A DNA stretch of 64,000 bases, taken from contig CAUJGJ010000115.1 of NCBI GenBank assembly GCA_963170055.1, forward strand, positions 1-64,000. The letters are read 5' to 3'. Below are positions 28,201 through 42,100 of the stretch, one piece after another. Within the stretch, counting starts at the first letter, position 1; each line of letters begins with the position of its first letter. The notes beneath the pieces were generated by a model. It worked only from the letters and a program-made list of their open reading frames with translations, made no database searches and was not told the DNA's origin. The position numbers and the translations under genes were made by a program. The DNA comes from Halisarca cf. caerulea. Lineage: Eukaryota > Porifera > Demospongiae > Chondrillida > Halisarcidae.

Positions 28201-30180
28201 GCGTATTTGAGTAGTGTTGGATATGCTGGTGCTAATACCAATATTTGGCACTAGCACCACGCACATTCCCAGTGGACACACATGAAGTTTCTGAAGTGCT
28301 GTGGGCGCATTTGTGTAGTGTTGGATATGCTGGTGCTAATACCAATATTTGGCACTAGCACCACGCATATTCCCAGTGGACACACATGAAGTTTCTTAAT
28401 TGCTGTGGGCCGTATTTGTGTAGTGTTGGATATGCTGGTGCTAATACCAATATTTGGCACTAGCACCACGCACATTCCCAGTGGACACACATGAAGTTTC
28501 TGAAGTGCTGTGGGCGTATTTGAGTAGTGTTGGATATGCTGGTGCTAATACCAATATTTGGCACTAGCACCACGCACATTCCCAGTGGACACACATGAAG
28601 TTTCTGAAGTGCTTGGGCGTGTTTGTGTAGTGTTGGATATGCTGGTGCTAATACCAATATTTGGCACTAGCACCACGCATATTCCCAGTGGACACACATG
28701 AAGTTTCTTAATTGCTGTGGGCGTATTTGTGTAGTGTTGGATATGCTGGTGCTAATACCAATATTTGGCACTAGCACCACGCACATTCCCAGTGGACACA
28801 CATGAAGTTTCTGAAGAGCTGTGGGCGTATTTGTGTAGTGTTGGATATGCTGGTGCTAATACCAATATTTGGCACTAGCACCACGCACATTCCCAGTGGA
28901 CACACATGAAGTTTCTGAAGTGCTGTGGGCGTATTTGTGTAGTGTTGGATATGCTGGTGCTAATACCAATATTTGGCACTAGCACCACGCACATTCCCAG
29001 TGGACACACATGAAGTTTCTGAAGTGCTGTGGGCGTATTTGTGTAGTGTTGGATATGCTGGTGCTAATACCAATATTTGGCACTAGCACCACGCACATTC
29101 CCAGTGGACACACATGAAGTTTCTGAAGTGCTGTGGGCGTATTTGTGTAGTGTTGGATATGCTGGTGCTAATACCAATATTTGGCACTAGCACCACGCAC
29201 ATTCCCAGTGGACACACATGAAGTTTCTGAAGTGCTGTGGGCGTATTTGTGTAGTGTTGGATATGCTGGTGCTAATACCAATATTTGGCACTAGCACCAC
29301 GCACATTCCCAGTGGACACACATGAAGTTTCTGAAGTGCTGTGGGCGCATTTGTGTAGTGTTGGATATGCTGGTGCTAATACCAATATTTGGCACTAGCA
29401 CCACGCACATTCCCAGTGGACACACATGAAGTTTCTTAACTTCTATGGGCGTATTTGTGTAGTGTTGGATAATGCTGGTGCTAATACCAATATTTGGCAC
29501 TAGCACCACGCATATTCCCAGTGGACACACATGAAGTTTCTTAATTGCTGTGGGCGTATTTGTGTAGTTTTGGATATGCTGGTGCTAATACCAATATTTG
29601 GCACTAGCACCACGCACATTCCCAGTGGACACACATGAAGTTTCTGAAGTGCTGTGGGCGTATTTGAGTAGTGTTGGATATGCTGGTGCTAATACCAATA
29701 TTTGGCACTAGCACCACGCACATTCCCAGTGGACACACATGAAGTTTCTGAAGTGCTGTGGGCGCATTTGTGTAGTGTTGGATATGCTGGTGCTAATACC
29801 AATATTTGGCACTAGCACCACGCACATTCCCATTGGACACACATGAAGTTTCTTAATTGCTGTGGGCGTATTTGTGTAGTGTTAGATATGCTGGTGCTAA
29901 TACCAATATTTGGCACTAGCACCACGCACATTCCCAGTGGACACACATGAAGTTTCTGAAGTGCTGTGGGCGTATTTGTGTAGTGTTGGATATGCTGGTG
30001 CTAATACCAATATTTGGCACTAGCACCACGCACATTCCCAGTGGACACACATGAAGTTTCTGAAGTGCTGTGGGCGTATTTGAGTAGTGTTGGATATGCT
30101 GGTGCTAATACCAATATTTGGCACTAGCACCACGCACATTCCCAGTGGACACACATGAAGTTTCTGAAGTGCTGTGGGCG
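19200..30180 (+). repeat. Block D: two copies of a 52-monomer (about 5.4-kb) higher-order unit
   Basis: Rare variants recur at an offset of 5,408-5,409 bp: GTGCTTTGGG (19,872 and 25,281), TGAAGAGCTG (23,403 and 28,812), the one-base insertion TTGGATAATGCTGG (24,057 and 29,466), and GTTAGATAT (24,472 and 29,881). The offset is 52 x 104 plus one net base, explained by small indels (an extra C at about 28,410, a lost G at about 28,613, and the insertion near 24,062). Copy 1 spans about 19,200-24,620 and copy 2 about 24,620-30,180. I saw only a handful of differences, so the duplication is recent or maintained by conversion. Confidence 0.88.
20041..23160 (+). repeat. Nested 15-monomer (1,560-bp) sub-repeat inside block D, copy 1
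   Basis: The run CTTAACTTCTATGGG, then GCATATTCCC, then CATTAAAAG begins at 20,041 and again at 21,601, a shift of 1,560 bp (15 monomers). The pattern is also present in the second 5.4-kb copy, so the 15-monomer duplication came before the 52-monomer one. Confidence 0.75.
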
Positions 30181-33100
30181 TATTTGTGTAGTGTTGGATA
30201 TGCTGGTGCTAATACCAATATTTGGCACTAGAACAACGCACATTCCCATTGGACACACATGAAGTTTCTTAATTGCTGTGGGCGTATTTGTGTAGTGTTG
30301 GATATGCTGGTGCTAATACCAATATTTGGCACTAGCACCACGCACATTCCCAGTGGACACACATGAAGTTTCTTAATTGCTGTGGGCGTATTTGAGTAGT
30401 GTTGGATATGCTGGTGCTAATACCAATATTTGGCACTAGAACAACGCACATTCCCAGTGGACACACATGAAGTTTCTTATATGCTGTGGGCGTATTTGTG
30501 TAGTGTTGGATATCCCGGTGCTAATACCAATATTTGGCACTAGCACCACGCATATTCCCAGTGGACACACATGAAGTTTCTGAAGTGCTGTGGGCGTATT
30601 TGAGTAGTGTTGGATATGCTGGTACTAATACCAATATTTGGCACTAGCACCACGCACATTCCCAGTGGACACACATGAAGTTTCTTAATTGCTGTGGGCG
30701 TATTTGAGTAGTGTTGGATATGCTGGTGCTAATACCAATATTTGGCACTAGCACCACGCACATTCCCAGTGGACACACATGAAGTTTCTGAAGTGCTGTG
30801 GGCGTATTTGTGTAGTGTTGGATATGCTGGTGCTAATACCAATATTTGGCACTAGCACCACGCACATTCCCAGTGGACACACATGAAGTTTCTGAAGTGC
30901 TGTGGGCGTATTTGTGTAGTGTTGGATATGCTGGTGCTAATACCTATATTCGTCACTAGCACCACGCACATTCCCAGTGGACACACATGAAGTTTCATAA
31001 GTACTGTTGGCGTATTTGTGTAATGTTGGATATGCTGGTGCTAATACCAATATTTGGCACTAGCACCACGCACATTCCCAGTGGACACACATGAAGTTTC
31101 TTAATTGCTGTGTGTGTATTTGTGTAGTGTTGGATATGCTGGTGCTAATACCAATATTTGGCACTAGCACCACGCACATTCCCAGTGGACACACATGAAG
31201 TTTCTTAACTGCTGTGGGCGTATTTGTGTAGTGTTGGATATGCTGGTGCTAATACCAATATTTGGCACTAGCACCACGCACATTCCCAGTGGACACACAT
31301 GAAGTTTCTTAAGTGCTGTGGGCGTATTTGTGTAGTGTTGGATATGCTGGTGCTAATACCAATATTTGGCACTAGAACAACGCACATTCCCATTGGACAC
31401 ACATGAAGTTTCTTAGTTGCTGTGGGCGTATTTGTGTAGTGTTGGATATGCTGGTGCTAATACCAATATTTGGCACTAGCACCACGCACATTCCCAGTGG
31501 ACACACATGAAGTTTCTGAAGTGCTGTGGGCGTGTTTGTGTAGTGTTGGATATGCTGGTGCTAATACCAATATTTGGCACTAGCACCACGCACATTCCCA
31601 GTGGACACACATGAAGTTTCTGAAGTGCTGTGGGCGTATTTGTGTAGTGTTGGATATGCTGGTGCTAATACCAATATTTGGCACTAGCACCACGCACATT
31701 CCCAGTGGACACACATGAAGTTTCTTATATGCTGTGGGCGTATTTGTGTAGTGTTGGATATGCTGGTTCTAATACCAATATTTGGCACTAGAACCACGCA
31801 CATTAAAAGTGCACACACATGAAGTTTCTTATATGCTGTGGGCGTATTTTTGTAGTGTTGGATATGCTGGTGCTAATACCAATATTTGGCACTAGCACCA
31901 CGCACATTCCCAGTGGACACACATGAAGATTCTTAATTGCTGAGGGCGTATTTGTGTAGTGTTGGATATCCTGGTGCTAATACCAATATTTGGCACTAGC
32001 ACCACGCACATTCCCAGTGGACACACATGAAGTTTCCGAAGTGCTGTGGGCGTATTTGAGTAGTGTTGGATATGCTGGTGCTAATACCAATATTTGGCAC
32101 TAGCACCACGCACATTCCCAGTGGACACACATGAAGTTTCTTAACTTCTATTGGCGTATTTGTGTAGTGTTGGATATGCTGGTGCTAATACCAATATTTG
32201 GCACTAGCACCACGCACATTCCCATTGGACACACATGAAGTTTCTTAATTGCTGTGGGCGTATTTGTGTAGTGTTGGATATGCTGGTGCTAATACCAATA
32301 TTTGGCACTAGCACCACGCACATTCCCAGTGGACACACATGAAGTTTCTTAATTGCTGTGGGCGTATTTGAGTAGTGTTGGATATGCTGGTGCAAATACC
32401 AATATTTGGCACTAGAACAACGCACATTCCCAGTGGACACACATGAAGTTTCTTATATGCTGTGGGCGTATTTGTGTAGTGTTGGATATCCCGGTGCTAA
32501 TACCAATATTTGGCACTAGCACCACGCATATTCCCAGTGGACACACATGAAGTTTCTGAAGTGCTGTGGGCGTATTTGAGTAGTGTTGGATATGCTGGTA
32601 CTAATACCAATATTTGGCACTAGCACCACGCACATTCCCAGTGGACACACATGAAGTTTCTTAATTGCTGTGGGCGTATTTGAGTAGTGTTGGATATGCT
32701 GGTGCTAATACCAATATTTGGCACTAGCACCACGCACATTCCCAGTGGACACACATGAAGTTTCTGAAGTGCTGTGGGCGTATTTGTGTAGTGTTGGATA
32801 TGCTGGTGCTAATACCAATATTTGGCACTAGCACCACGCACATTCCCAGTGGACACACATGAAGTTTCTGAAGTGCTGTGGGCGTATTTGTGTAGTGTTG
32901 GATATGCTGGTGCTAATACCTATATTCGTCACTAGCACCACGCACATTCCCAGTGGACACACATGAAGTTTCTGAAGTACTGTTGGCGTATTTGTGTAAT
33001 GTTGGATATGCTGGTGCTAATACCAATATTTGGCACTAGCACCACGCACATTCCCAGTGGACACACATGAAGTTTCTTAATTGCTGTGTGTGTATTTGTG

Positions 33101-34200
33101 TAGTGTTGGATATGCTGGTGCTAATACCAATATTTGGCACTAGCACCACGCACATTCCCAGTGGACACACATGAAGTTTCTTAACTGCTGTGGGCGTATT
33201 TGTGTAGTGTTGGATATGCTGGTGCTAATACCAATATTTGGCACTAGCACCACGCACATTCCCAGTGGACACACATGAAGTTTCTTAAGTGCTGTGGGCG
33301 TATTTGTGTAGTGTTGGATATGCTGGTGCTAATACCAATATTTGGCACTAGAACAACGCACATTCCCATTGGACACACATGAAGTTTCTTAGTTGCTGTG
33401 GGCGTATTTGTGTAGTGTTGGATATGCTGGTGCTAATACCAATATTTGGCACTAGCACCACGCACATTCCCAGTGGACACACATGAAGTTTCTGAAGTGC
33501 TGTGGGCGTGTTTGTGTAGTGTTGGATATGCTGGTGCTAATACCAATATTTGGCACTAGCACCACGCACATTCCCAGTGGACACACATGAAGTTTCTGAA
33601 GTGCTGTGGGCGTATTTGTGTAGTGTTGGATATGCTGGTGCTAATACCAATATTTGGCACTAGCACCACGCACATTCCCAGTGGACACACATGAAGTTTC
33701 TTATATGCTGTGGGCGTATTTGTGTAGTGTTGGATATGCTGGTTCTAATACCAATATTTGGCACTAGAACCACGCACATTAAAAGTGCACACACATGAAG
33801 TTTCTTATATGCTGTGGGCGTATTTTTGTAGTGTTGGATATGCTGGTGCTAATACCAATATTTGGCACTAGCACCACGCACATTCCCAGTGGACACACAT
33901 GAAGATTCTTAATTGCTGAGGGCGTATTTGTGTAGTGTTGGATATCCTGGTGCTAATACCAATATTTGGCACTAGCACCACGCACATTCCCAGTGGACAC
34001 ACATGAAGTTTCCGAAGTGCTGTGGGCGTATTTGAGTAGTGTTGGATATGCTGGTGCTAATACCAATATTTGGCACTAGCACCACGCACATTCCCAGTGG
34101 ACACACATGAAGTTTCTTAACTTCTATTGGCGTATTTGTGTAGTGTTGGATATGCTGGTGCTAATACCAATATTTGGCACTAGCACCACGCACATTCCCA
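30181..34200 (+). repeat. Block E: two copies of a 19-monomer (1,976-bp) higher-order unit
   Basis: Markers recur 1,976 bp apart (19 x 104): TATCCCGGTG at 30,511 and 32,487, CCTATATTCG at about 30,940 and 32,916, and the linked GTGCACACAC and TATTTTTGTAG monomers near 31,810 and 33,786. Differences are few (for example TTTCATAAGTAC versus TTTCTGAAGTAC near 30,993 and 32,969). Copy 1 is about 30,220-32,200 and copy 2 about 32,200-34,200. Confidence 0.88.
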
Positions 34201-36240
34201 GTGGACACACATGAAGTTTCTGAAGTGCTGTGGGCGTATTTGAGTAGTGTTGGATATGCTGGTGCTAATACCAATATTTGGCACTAGCACCACGCACATT
34301 CCCAGTGGACACACATGAAGTTTCTGAAGTGCTGTGGGCGTATTTGTGTAGTGTTGGATATGCTGGTGCTAATACCAATATTTGGCACTAGCACCACATA
34401 CATTCACAGTGGACACACATGAAGTTTCTGAAGTGCTGTGGGCGTATTTGTGTAGTGTTGGATATGCTGGTGCTAATACCAATATTTGGCACTAGCACCA
34501 CGCACATTCCCAGTGGACACACATGAAGTTACTTATATGCTGTGGGCGTATTTGTGTAGTGTTGGATATGCTGGTGCTAATACCAATATTTGGCACTAGA
34601 ACCACGCACATTCCCAGTGGACACACATGAAGTTTCTTATATGCTGTGGGCGTATTTGTGTAGTGTTGGATATGCTGGTGCTAATACCAATATTTGGCAC
34701 TAGCACCACGCACATTCCCAGTGGACACACATGAAGTTTCTGAAGTGCTGTGGGCGTATTTGTGTAGTGTTGGATATGCTGGTGCTAATACCAATATTTG
34801 GCACTAGCACCACGCACATTCCCAGTGTACACACATGAAGTTTCTGAAGTGCTGTGGGCGCATTTGTGTAGTGTTGGATATGCTGGTGCTAATACCAATA
34901 TTTGGCACTAGCACCACGCACATTCCCAGTGGACACACATGAAGTTTCATATATGCTGTGGGCGTATTTGTGTAGTGTTGGATATGCTGGTGCTAATACC
35001 AATATTTGGCACTAGCACCACGCACATTCCCAGTGGACACACATGAAGTTTCTTAACTTCTATGGGCGTATTTGTGTAGTGTTGGATATGCTGGTGCTAA
35101 TACCAATATTTGGCACTAGCACCACGCACATTCCCAGTGGACACACATGAAGTTTCTGAAGTGCTGTGGGCGTATTTGAGTAGTGTTGGATATGCTGGTG
35201 CTAATACCAATATTTGGCACTAGCACCACGCACATTCCCAGTGGACACACATGAAGTTTCTGAAGTGCTGTGGGCGCATTTGTGTAGTGTTGGATATGCT
35301 GGTGCTAATACCAATATTTGGCACTAGCACCACGCATATTCCCAGTGGACACACATGAAGTTTCTTAATTGCTGTGGGCGTATTTGTGTAGTGTTGGATA
35401 TGCTGGTGCTAATACCAATATTTGGCACTAGCACCACGCACATTCCCAGTGGACACACATGAAGTTTCTGAAGTGCTGTGGGCGTATTTGAGTAGTGTTG
35501 GATATGCTGGTGCTAATACCAATATTTGGCACTAGCACCACGCACATTCCCAGTGGACACACATGAGGTTTCTGAAGTGCTGTGGGCGTATTTGAGTAGT
35601 GTTGGATATGCTGGTGCTAATACCAATATTTGGCACTAGCACCACGCACATTCCCAGTGGACACACATGAAGTTTCTGAAGTGCTGTGGGCGTATTTGTG
35701 TAGTGTTGGATATGCTGGTGCTAATACCAATATTTGGCACTAGCACCACATACATTCCTAGTGGACACACATGAAGTTTCTGAAGTGCTGTGGGCGTATT
35801 TGTGTAGTGTTGGATATGCTGGTGCTAATACCAATATTTGGCACTAGCACCACGCACATTCCCAGTGGACACACATGAAGTTTTTTATATGCTGTGGGCG
35901 TATTTGTGTAGTGTTGGATATGCTGGTGCTAATACCAATATTTGGCACTAGCACCACGCACATTCCCAGTGGACACACATGAAGTTTCTTATATGCTGTG
36001 GGCGTATTTGTGTAGTGTTGGATATGCTGGTGCTAATACCAATATTTGGCACTAGCACCACGCACATTCCCAGTGGACACACATGAAGTTTCTGAAGTGC
36101 TGTGGGCGTATTTGTGTAGTGTTGGATATGCTGGTGCTAATACCAATATTTGGCACTAGCACCACGCACATTCCCAGTGGACACACATGAAGTTTCTGAA
36201 GTGCTGTGGGCGCATTTGTGTAGTGTTGGATATGCTGGTG
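34201..36240 (+). repeat. Satellite block F, block A-like monomers
   Basis: Plain 104-bp monomers. Their variant order (CATACATTC, CTTATATGCTG, CTTAACTTCTA, CATGAGGTTTC) follows the middle of the block A unit, with scattered private substitutions (CATTCACAGT, GTGTACACAC, TTACTTATATG). No internal duplication was seen. Boundaries are approximate. Confidence 0.6.
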
Positions 36241-37211
36241 CTAATACCAATATTTGGCACTAGCACCACGCACATTCCCAGTGGACACACATGAAGTTTC
36301 TTATATGCTGTGGGCGTATTTGTGTAGTGTTGGATATGCTGGTGCTAATACCAATATTTGGCTCTAGCACCACGCACATTCCCAGTGGACACACATGAAG
36401 TTTCTTAACTTCTATGGGCGTATTTGTGTAGTGTTGGATATGCTGGTGCTAATACCAATATTTGGCACTAGCACCACGCACATTCCCAGTGGACACACAT
36501 GAAGTTTCTGAAGTGCTGTGGGCGCATTTGTGTAGTGTTGGATATGCTGGTGCTAATACCAATATTTGGCAATAGCACCACGCATATTCCCAGTGGACAC
36601 ACATGAAGTTTCTTAATTGCTGTGGGCGTATTTGTGTAGTGTTGGATATGCTGGTGCTAATACCAATATTTGGCACTAGCACCACGCACATTCCCAGTGG
36701 ACACACATGAAGTTTCTGAAGTGCTGTGGGCGTATTTGAGTAGTGTTGGATATGCTGGTGCTAATACCAATATTTGGCACTAGCACCACGCACATTCCCA
36801 GTGGACACACATGAAGTTTCTGAAGTGCTGTGGGCGCATTTGTTTAGTGTTGGACATGCTGGTGCTACTACCAATATTTGGTACTATCACCACGCACATT
36901 CCCAGTTGACACACATTAAGATTGTGCAGTGCTGTGGGCGTATTAGTGTAGTGTTGGATATGCTGGTGCTAATACCAATCTATGGCACTAGCACCACACA
37001 CATTCCCAGTGGACAATACATGAAGTTTCTAAAGTACTGTGGGCGTATTTGTGTAGTGTTGGATATGCTTGTGCTAATACCAATGTTTGGCACTAGCACC
37101 ACGCACATTCACAGTGGACACACATGAAGTTTCTGAAGTGCTTTAGGCGTATTTGTGTAGTGTTGGATATGTTGGTGCTAATACCAATATTTGGCACTAA
37201 CACCACGCGCA

Positions 37212-37308
37212 TTCCCACACGTGAGGTTTCTGAAGTTTTGCATTCATTTCTGTGTAATTTCAAATATGCTGGTGTTAAGACCAATATTTGGCACTAGCAC
37301 CATACACA
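37212..37308 (+). repeat. Diverged 97-bp satellite monomer, copy 4
   Basis: The same TTCCCACACGTGAGG monomer as in block A, about 24.5 kb from the nearest block A copy. By eye it has no differences from those copies, although its flanking monomers have changed. Confidence 0.9.
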
Positions 37309-38868
37309 TTGCATGTGGACACACATGAAAATTCTGAAGTGCTGTGGGCGTATATGAGTAGTGTTGGATATGCTGGTGCTAATACCAATATTTGGCACTA
37401 GCACCACGCACAATCCAAGTGGACACACATGAAGTTTCTTAACTGCTATGAACGTATTTGTGTAGTGTTGGATATGCTGGTGCTAATACCAATATTTGGC
37501 ACTAGCACCACGCCATTCCCAGTGGACACACATGAAGTTTCTGAAGTGCTGTGGGTGTATTTGTGTAGTGTTGGATATGCTGGTGCTAATACCTATATTC
37601 GTCACTAGCACCACGCACATTCCCAGTGGACACACATGAAGTTTCTGAAGTACTGTTGGCGTATTTGTGTAATGTTGGATATGCTGGTGCTAATACCAAT
37701 ATTTGGCACTAGCACCACGCACATTCCCAGGGGACACACATGAAGTTTCTGAAGTGCTGTGGGCGCATTTGTGTAGTGTTGGATATGCTGGTGCTAATAC
37801 CAATATTTGGCACTAGCACCACGCACATTCCCAGTGGACACACATGAAGTTTCTTATATGCTGTGGGCGTATTTGTGTAGTGTTGGATATGCTGGTGCTA
37901 ATACCAATATTTGGCACTAGCACCACGCACATTCCCAGTGGACACACATGAAGTTTCTTAACTTCTATGGGCGTATTTGTGTAGTGTTGGATATGCTGGT
38001 GCTAATACCAATATTTGGCACTAGCACCACGCACATTCCCAGTGGACACACATGAAGTTTCTGAAGTGCTGTGGGCGTATTTGAGTAGTGTTGGATATGC
38101 TGGTGCTAATACCAATATTTGGCACTAGCACCACGCACATTCCCAGTGGACACACATGAAGTTTCTGAAGTGCTGTGGGCGCATTTGTGTAGTGTTGGAT
38201 ATGCTGGTGCTAATACCAATATTTGGCACTAGCACCACGCATATTCCCAGTGGACACACATGAAGTTTCTTAATTGCTGTGGGCGTATTTGTGTAGTGTT
38301 GGATATGCTGGTGCTAATACCAATATTTGGCACTAGCACCACGCACATTCCCAGTGGACACACATGAAGTTTCTGAAGTGCTGTGGGCGTATTTGAGTAG
38401 TGTTGGATATGCTGGTGCTAATACCAATATTTGGCACTAGCACCACGCACATTCCCAGTGGACACACATGAAGTTTCTGAAGTGCTGTGGGCGCATTTGT
38501 TTAGTGTTGGATATGCTGGTGCTACTACCAATATTTGGTACTATCACCACGCACATTCCCAGTTGACACACATTAAGATTGTGCAGTGCTGTGGGCGTAT
38601 TAGTGTAGTGTTGGATATGCTGGTGCTAATACCAATCTATGGCACTAGCACCACACACATTCCCAGTGGACAATACATGAAGTTTCTAAAGTACTGTGGG
38701 CGTATTTGTGTAGTGTTGGATATGCTTGTGCTAATACCAATGATTGGCACTAGCACCACGCACATTCACAGTGGACACACATGAAGTTTCTGAAGTGCTT
38801 TAGGCGTATTTGTGTAGTGTTGGATATGTTGGTGCTAATACCAATATTTGGCACTAACACCACGCGCA

Positions 38869-38965
38869 TTCCCACACGTGAGGTTTCTGAAGTTTTGCAT
38901 TCATTTCTGTGTAATTTCAAATATGCTGGTGTTAAGACCAATATTTGGCACTAGCACCATACACA
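38869..38965 (+). repeat. Diverged 97-bp satellite monomer, copy 5
   Basis: Second block G copy of the 97-bp monomer, 1,657 bp after the previous one and identical to it by eye. Confidence 0.9.
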
Positions 38966-39130
38966 TTGCATGTGGACACACATGAAAATTCTGAAGTGCT
39001 GTGGGCGTATATGAGTAGTGTTGGATATGCTGGTGCTAATACCAATATTTGGCACTAGCACCACGCACAATCCAAGTGGACACACATGAAGTTTCTTAAC
39101 TGCTATGAACGTATTTGTGTAGTGTTGGAT

Positions 39131-42100
39131 ATGCTGGTGCTAATACCAATATTTGGCACTAGCACCACGCACATTCCCAGTGGACACACATGAAGTTTCT
39201 GAAGTGCTGTGGGTGTATTTGTGTAGTGTTGGATATGCTGGTGCTAATACCTATATTCGTCACTAGCACCACGCACATTCCCAGTGGACACACATGAAGT
39301 TTCTTAACTGCTGTGGGCGTATTTGTGTAGTGTTGGATATGCTGGTGCTAATACCAATATTTGGCACTAGCACCACGCACATTCCCATTGGACACACATG
39401 AAGTTTCTTAAGTGCTGTGGGCGTATTTGTGTAGTGTTGGATATGCTGGTGCTAATACCAATATTTGGCACTAGAACAACGCACATTCCCATTGGACACA
39501 CATGAAGTTTCTTAATTGCTGTGGGCGTATTTGTGTAGTGTTGGATATGCTGGTGCTAATACCAATATTTGGCACTAGCACCACGCACATTCCCAGTGGA
39601 CACACATGAAGTTTCTGAAGTGCTGTGGGCGTATTTGTGTAGTGTTGGATATGCTGGTGCTAATACCAATATTTGGCACTAGCACCACGCACATTCCCAG
39701 TGGACACACATGAAGTTTCTGAAGTGCTGTGGGCGTATTTGAGTAATGTTGGATATGCTGGTGCTAATACCAATATTTGGCACTAGCACCACGCACATTC
39801 CCAGTGGACACACATGAAGTTTCTGAAGTGCTGCGGGCGCATTTGTATAGTGTTGGATATGCCGGTGCTAATACCAATATTTGGCACTAGCACCACACAC
39901 ATTCCCAGTGGACACACATGAAGTTTCTGAAGTGCTGTGAGCGTATTTGTGTAGTGTTGGATATGCTGGTGCTAATACCAATATTTGGCACTAGCACCAC
40001 GCACATTAAAAGTGGACACACATGAAGGTTCTTAACTGCTGTGGGCGTATTTGTGTAGTGTTGGATATGCTGGTGCTAATACCAATATTTGGCACTAGCA
40101 CCACGCACATTCCCAGTGGACACACATGAAGATTCTTAATTGCTGCGGGCGTATTTGTGTAGTGTTGGATATGCTGGTGCTAATACCAATATTTGGCACT
40201 AGCACCACGCACAATCCAAGTGGACACACATGAAGTTTCTGAAGTGCTGTGGGCGTATTTGAGTAGTGTTGGATATGCTGGTGCTAATACCAATATTTGG
40301 CACTAGCACCACGCACATTTTCAGTGGACACACATGAAGTTTCTTAATTGCTGTGGGCGTATTTGTGTAGTGTTGGATATGCTGGTGCTAATACCAATAT
40401 TTGGCACTAGCACCACGCAAATTCCCAGTGGACACACATGAAGTTTCTGAAGTGCTGTGGGCGCATTTGTGTAGTGTTGGATATGCTGGTGCTAATACCA
40501 ATATTTGGCACTAGCACCACGCACATTCCCAGTGGACACACATGAAGTTTCTGAAGTGCTGTGGGCGTATTTGTGTAGTGTTGGATATGCTGGTGCTAAT
40601 ACCAATATTTGGCATTAGCACCACATACATTTTCAGTGGACACACATGAAGTTTCTTAATTGCTGTGGGCGTAATTGTGTAGTGTTGGATATGCTGGTGC
40701 TAATACCAATATTTGGCACTAGAACCACGCACATTCCCAGTGGACACACATGAAGTTTCTTAACTGCTATGGGCGTATGTGTGTAGTGTTTGATATGCTG
40801 GTGCTAATACCAATATTTGGCACTAGCACCACGCACATTCCCAGTGGACACACATGAAGTTTCTGAAGTGCTGTGGGTGTATTTGTGTAGTGTTGGATAT
40901 GCTGGTGCTAATACCAATATTTGGCACTAGCACCACGCACATTCCCGGTGGACACACATGAAGTTTTTGAAGTGCTGTGGGCGTATGTGTGTATTGTTGG
41001 ATATGCTGGTGCTAATACCAATATTTGGCACTAGCACCACATACATTCCCAGTGGATACACATGAAGTTTCTGAAGTGCTGTGGGCGTATTTGTGTAGTG
41101 TTGGATATGCTGGTGCTAATACCAATATTTGGCACTAGCACCACGCACATTCCCAGTGGACACACATGAAGTTTCTGAAGTGCTGTGGGTGTATTTGTGT
41201 AGTGTTGGATATGCTGGTGCTAATACCTATATTCGTCACTAGCACCACGCACATTCCCAGTGGACACACATGAAGTTTCTTAACTGCTGTGGGCGTATTT
41301 GTGTAGTTTTGGATATGCTGGTGCTAATACCAATATTTGGCACTAGCACCACGCACATTCCCATTGGACACACATGAAGTTTCTTAAGTGCTGTGGGCGT
41401 ATTTGTGTAGTGTTGGATATGCTGGTGCTAATACCAATATTTGGCACTAGAACAACGCACATTCCCATTGGACACACATGAAGTTTCTTAATTGCTGTGG
41501 GCGTATTTGTGTAGTGTTGGATATGCTGGTGCTAATACCAATATTTGGCACTAGCACCACGCACATTCCCAGTGGACACACATGAAGTTTCTGAAGTGCT
41601 GTGGGCGTATTTGTGTAGTGTTGGATATGCTGGTGCTAATACCAATATTTGGCACTAGCACCACGCACATTCCCAGTGGACACACATGAAGTTTCTGAAG
41701 TGCTGTGGGCGTATTTGAGTAATGTTGGATATGCTGGTGCTAATACCAATATTTGGCACTAGCACCACGCACATTCCCAGTGGACACACATGAAGTTTCT
41801 GAAGTGCTGCGGGCGCATTTGTATAGTGTTGGATATGCCGGTGCTAATACCAATATTTGGCACTAGCACCACACACATTCCCAGTGGACACACATGAAGT
41901 TTCTGAAGTGCTGTGAGCGTATTTGTGTAGTGTTGGATATGCTGGTGCTAATACCAATATTTGGCACTAGCACCACGCACATTAAAAGTGGACACACATG
42001 AAGGTTCTTAACTGCTGTGGGCGTATTTGTGTAGTGTTGGATATGCTGGTGCTAATACCAATATTTGGCACTAGCACCACGCACATTCCCAGTGGACACA

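Larger units (their letters stand above)
36240..39130 (+). repeat. Block G: two copies of an approximately 1.66-kb higher-order unit
   Basis: The diverged cluster starting at 36,774 repeats at 38,431, an offset of 1,657 bp (16 monomers minus 7 bp). The minus 7 comes from the 97-bp monomer plus small indels, including CACGCCATTCCC at about 37,509 and GGACAATACATG at about 37,012. Upstream the offset is one monomer less (1,553 bp at the CTTAACTTCTA marker). Unique features of this block are AGTTGACACACATTAAG and CAATCTATGGC. Confidence 0.85.
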
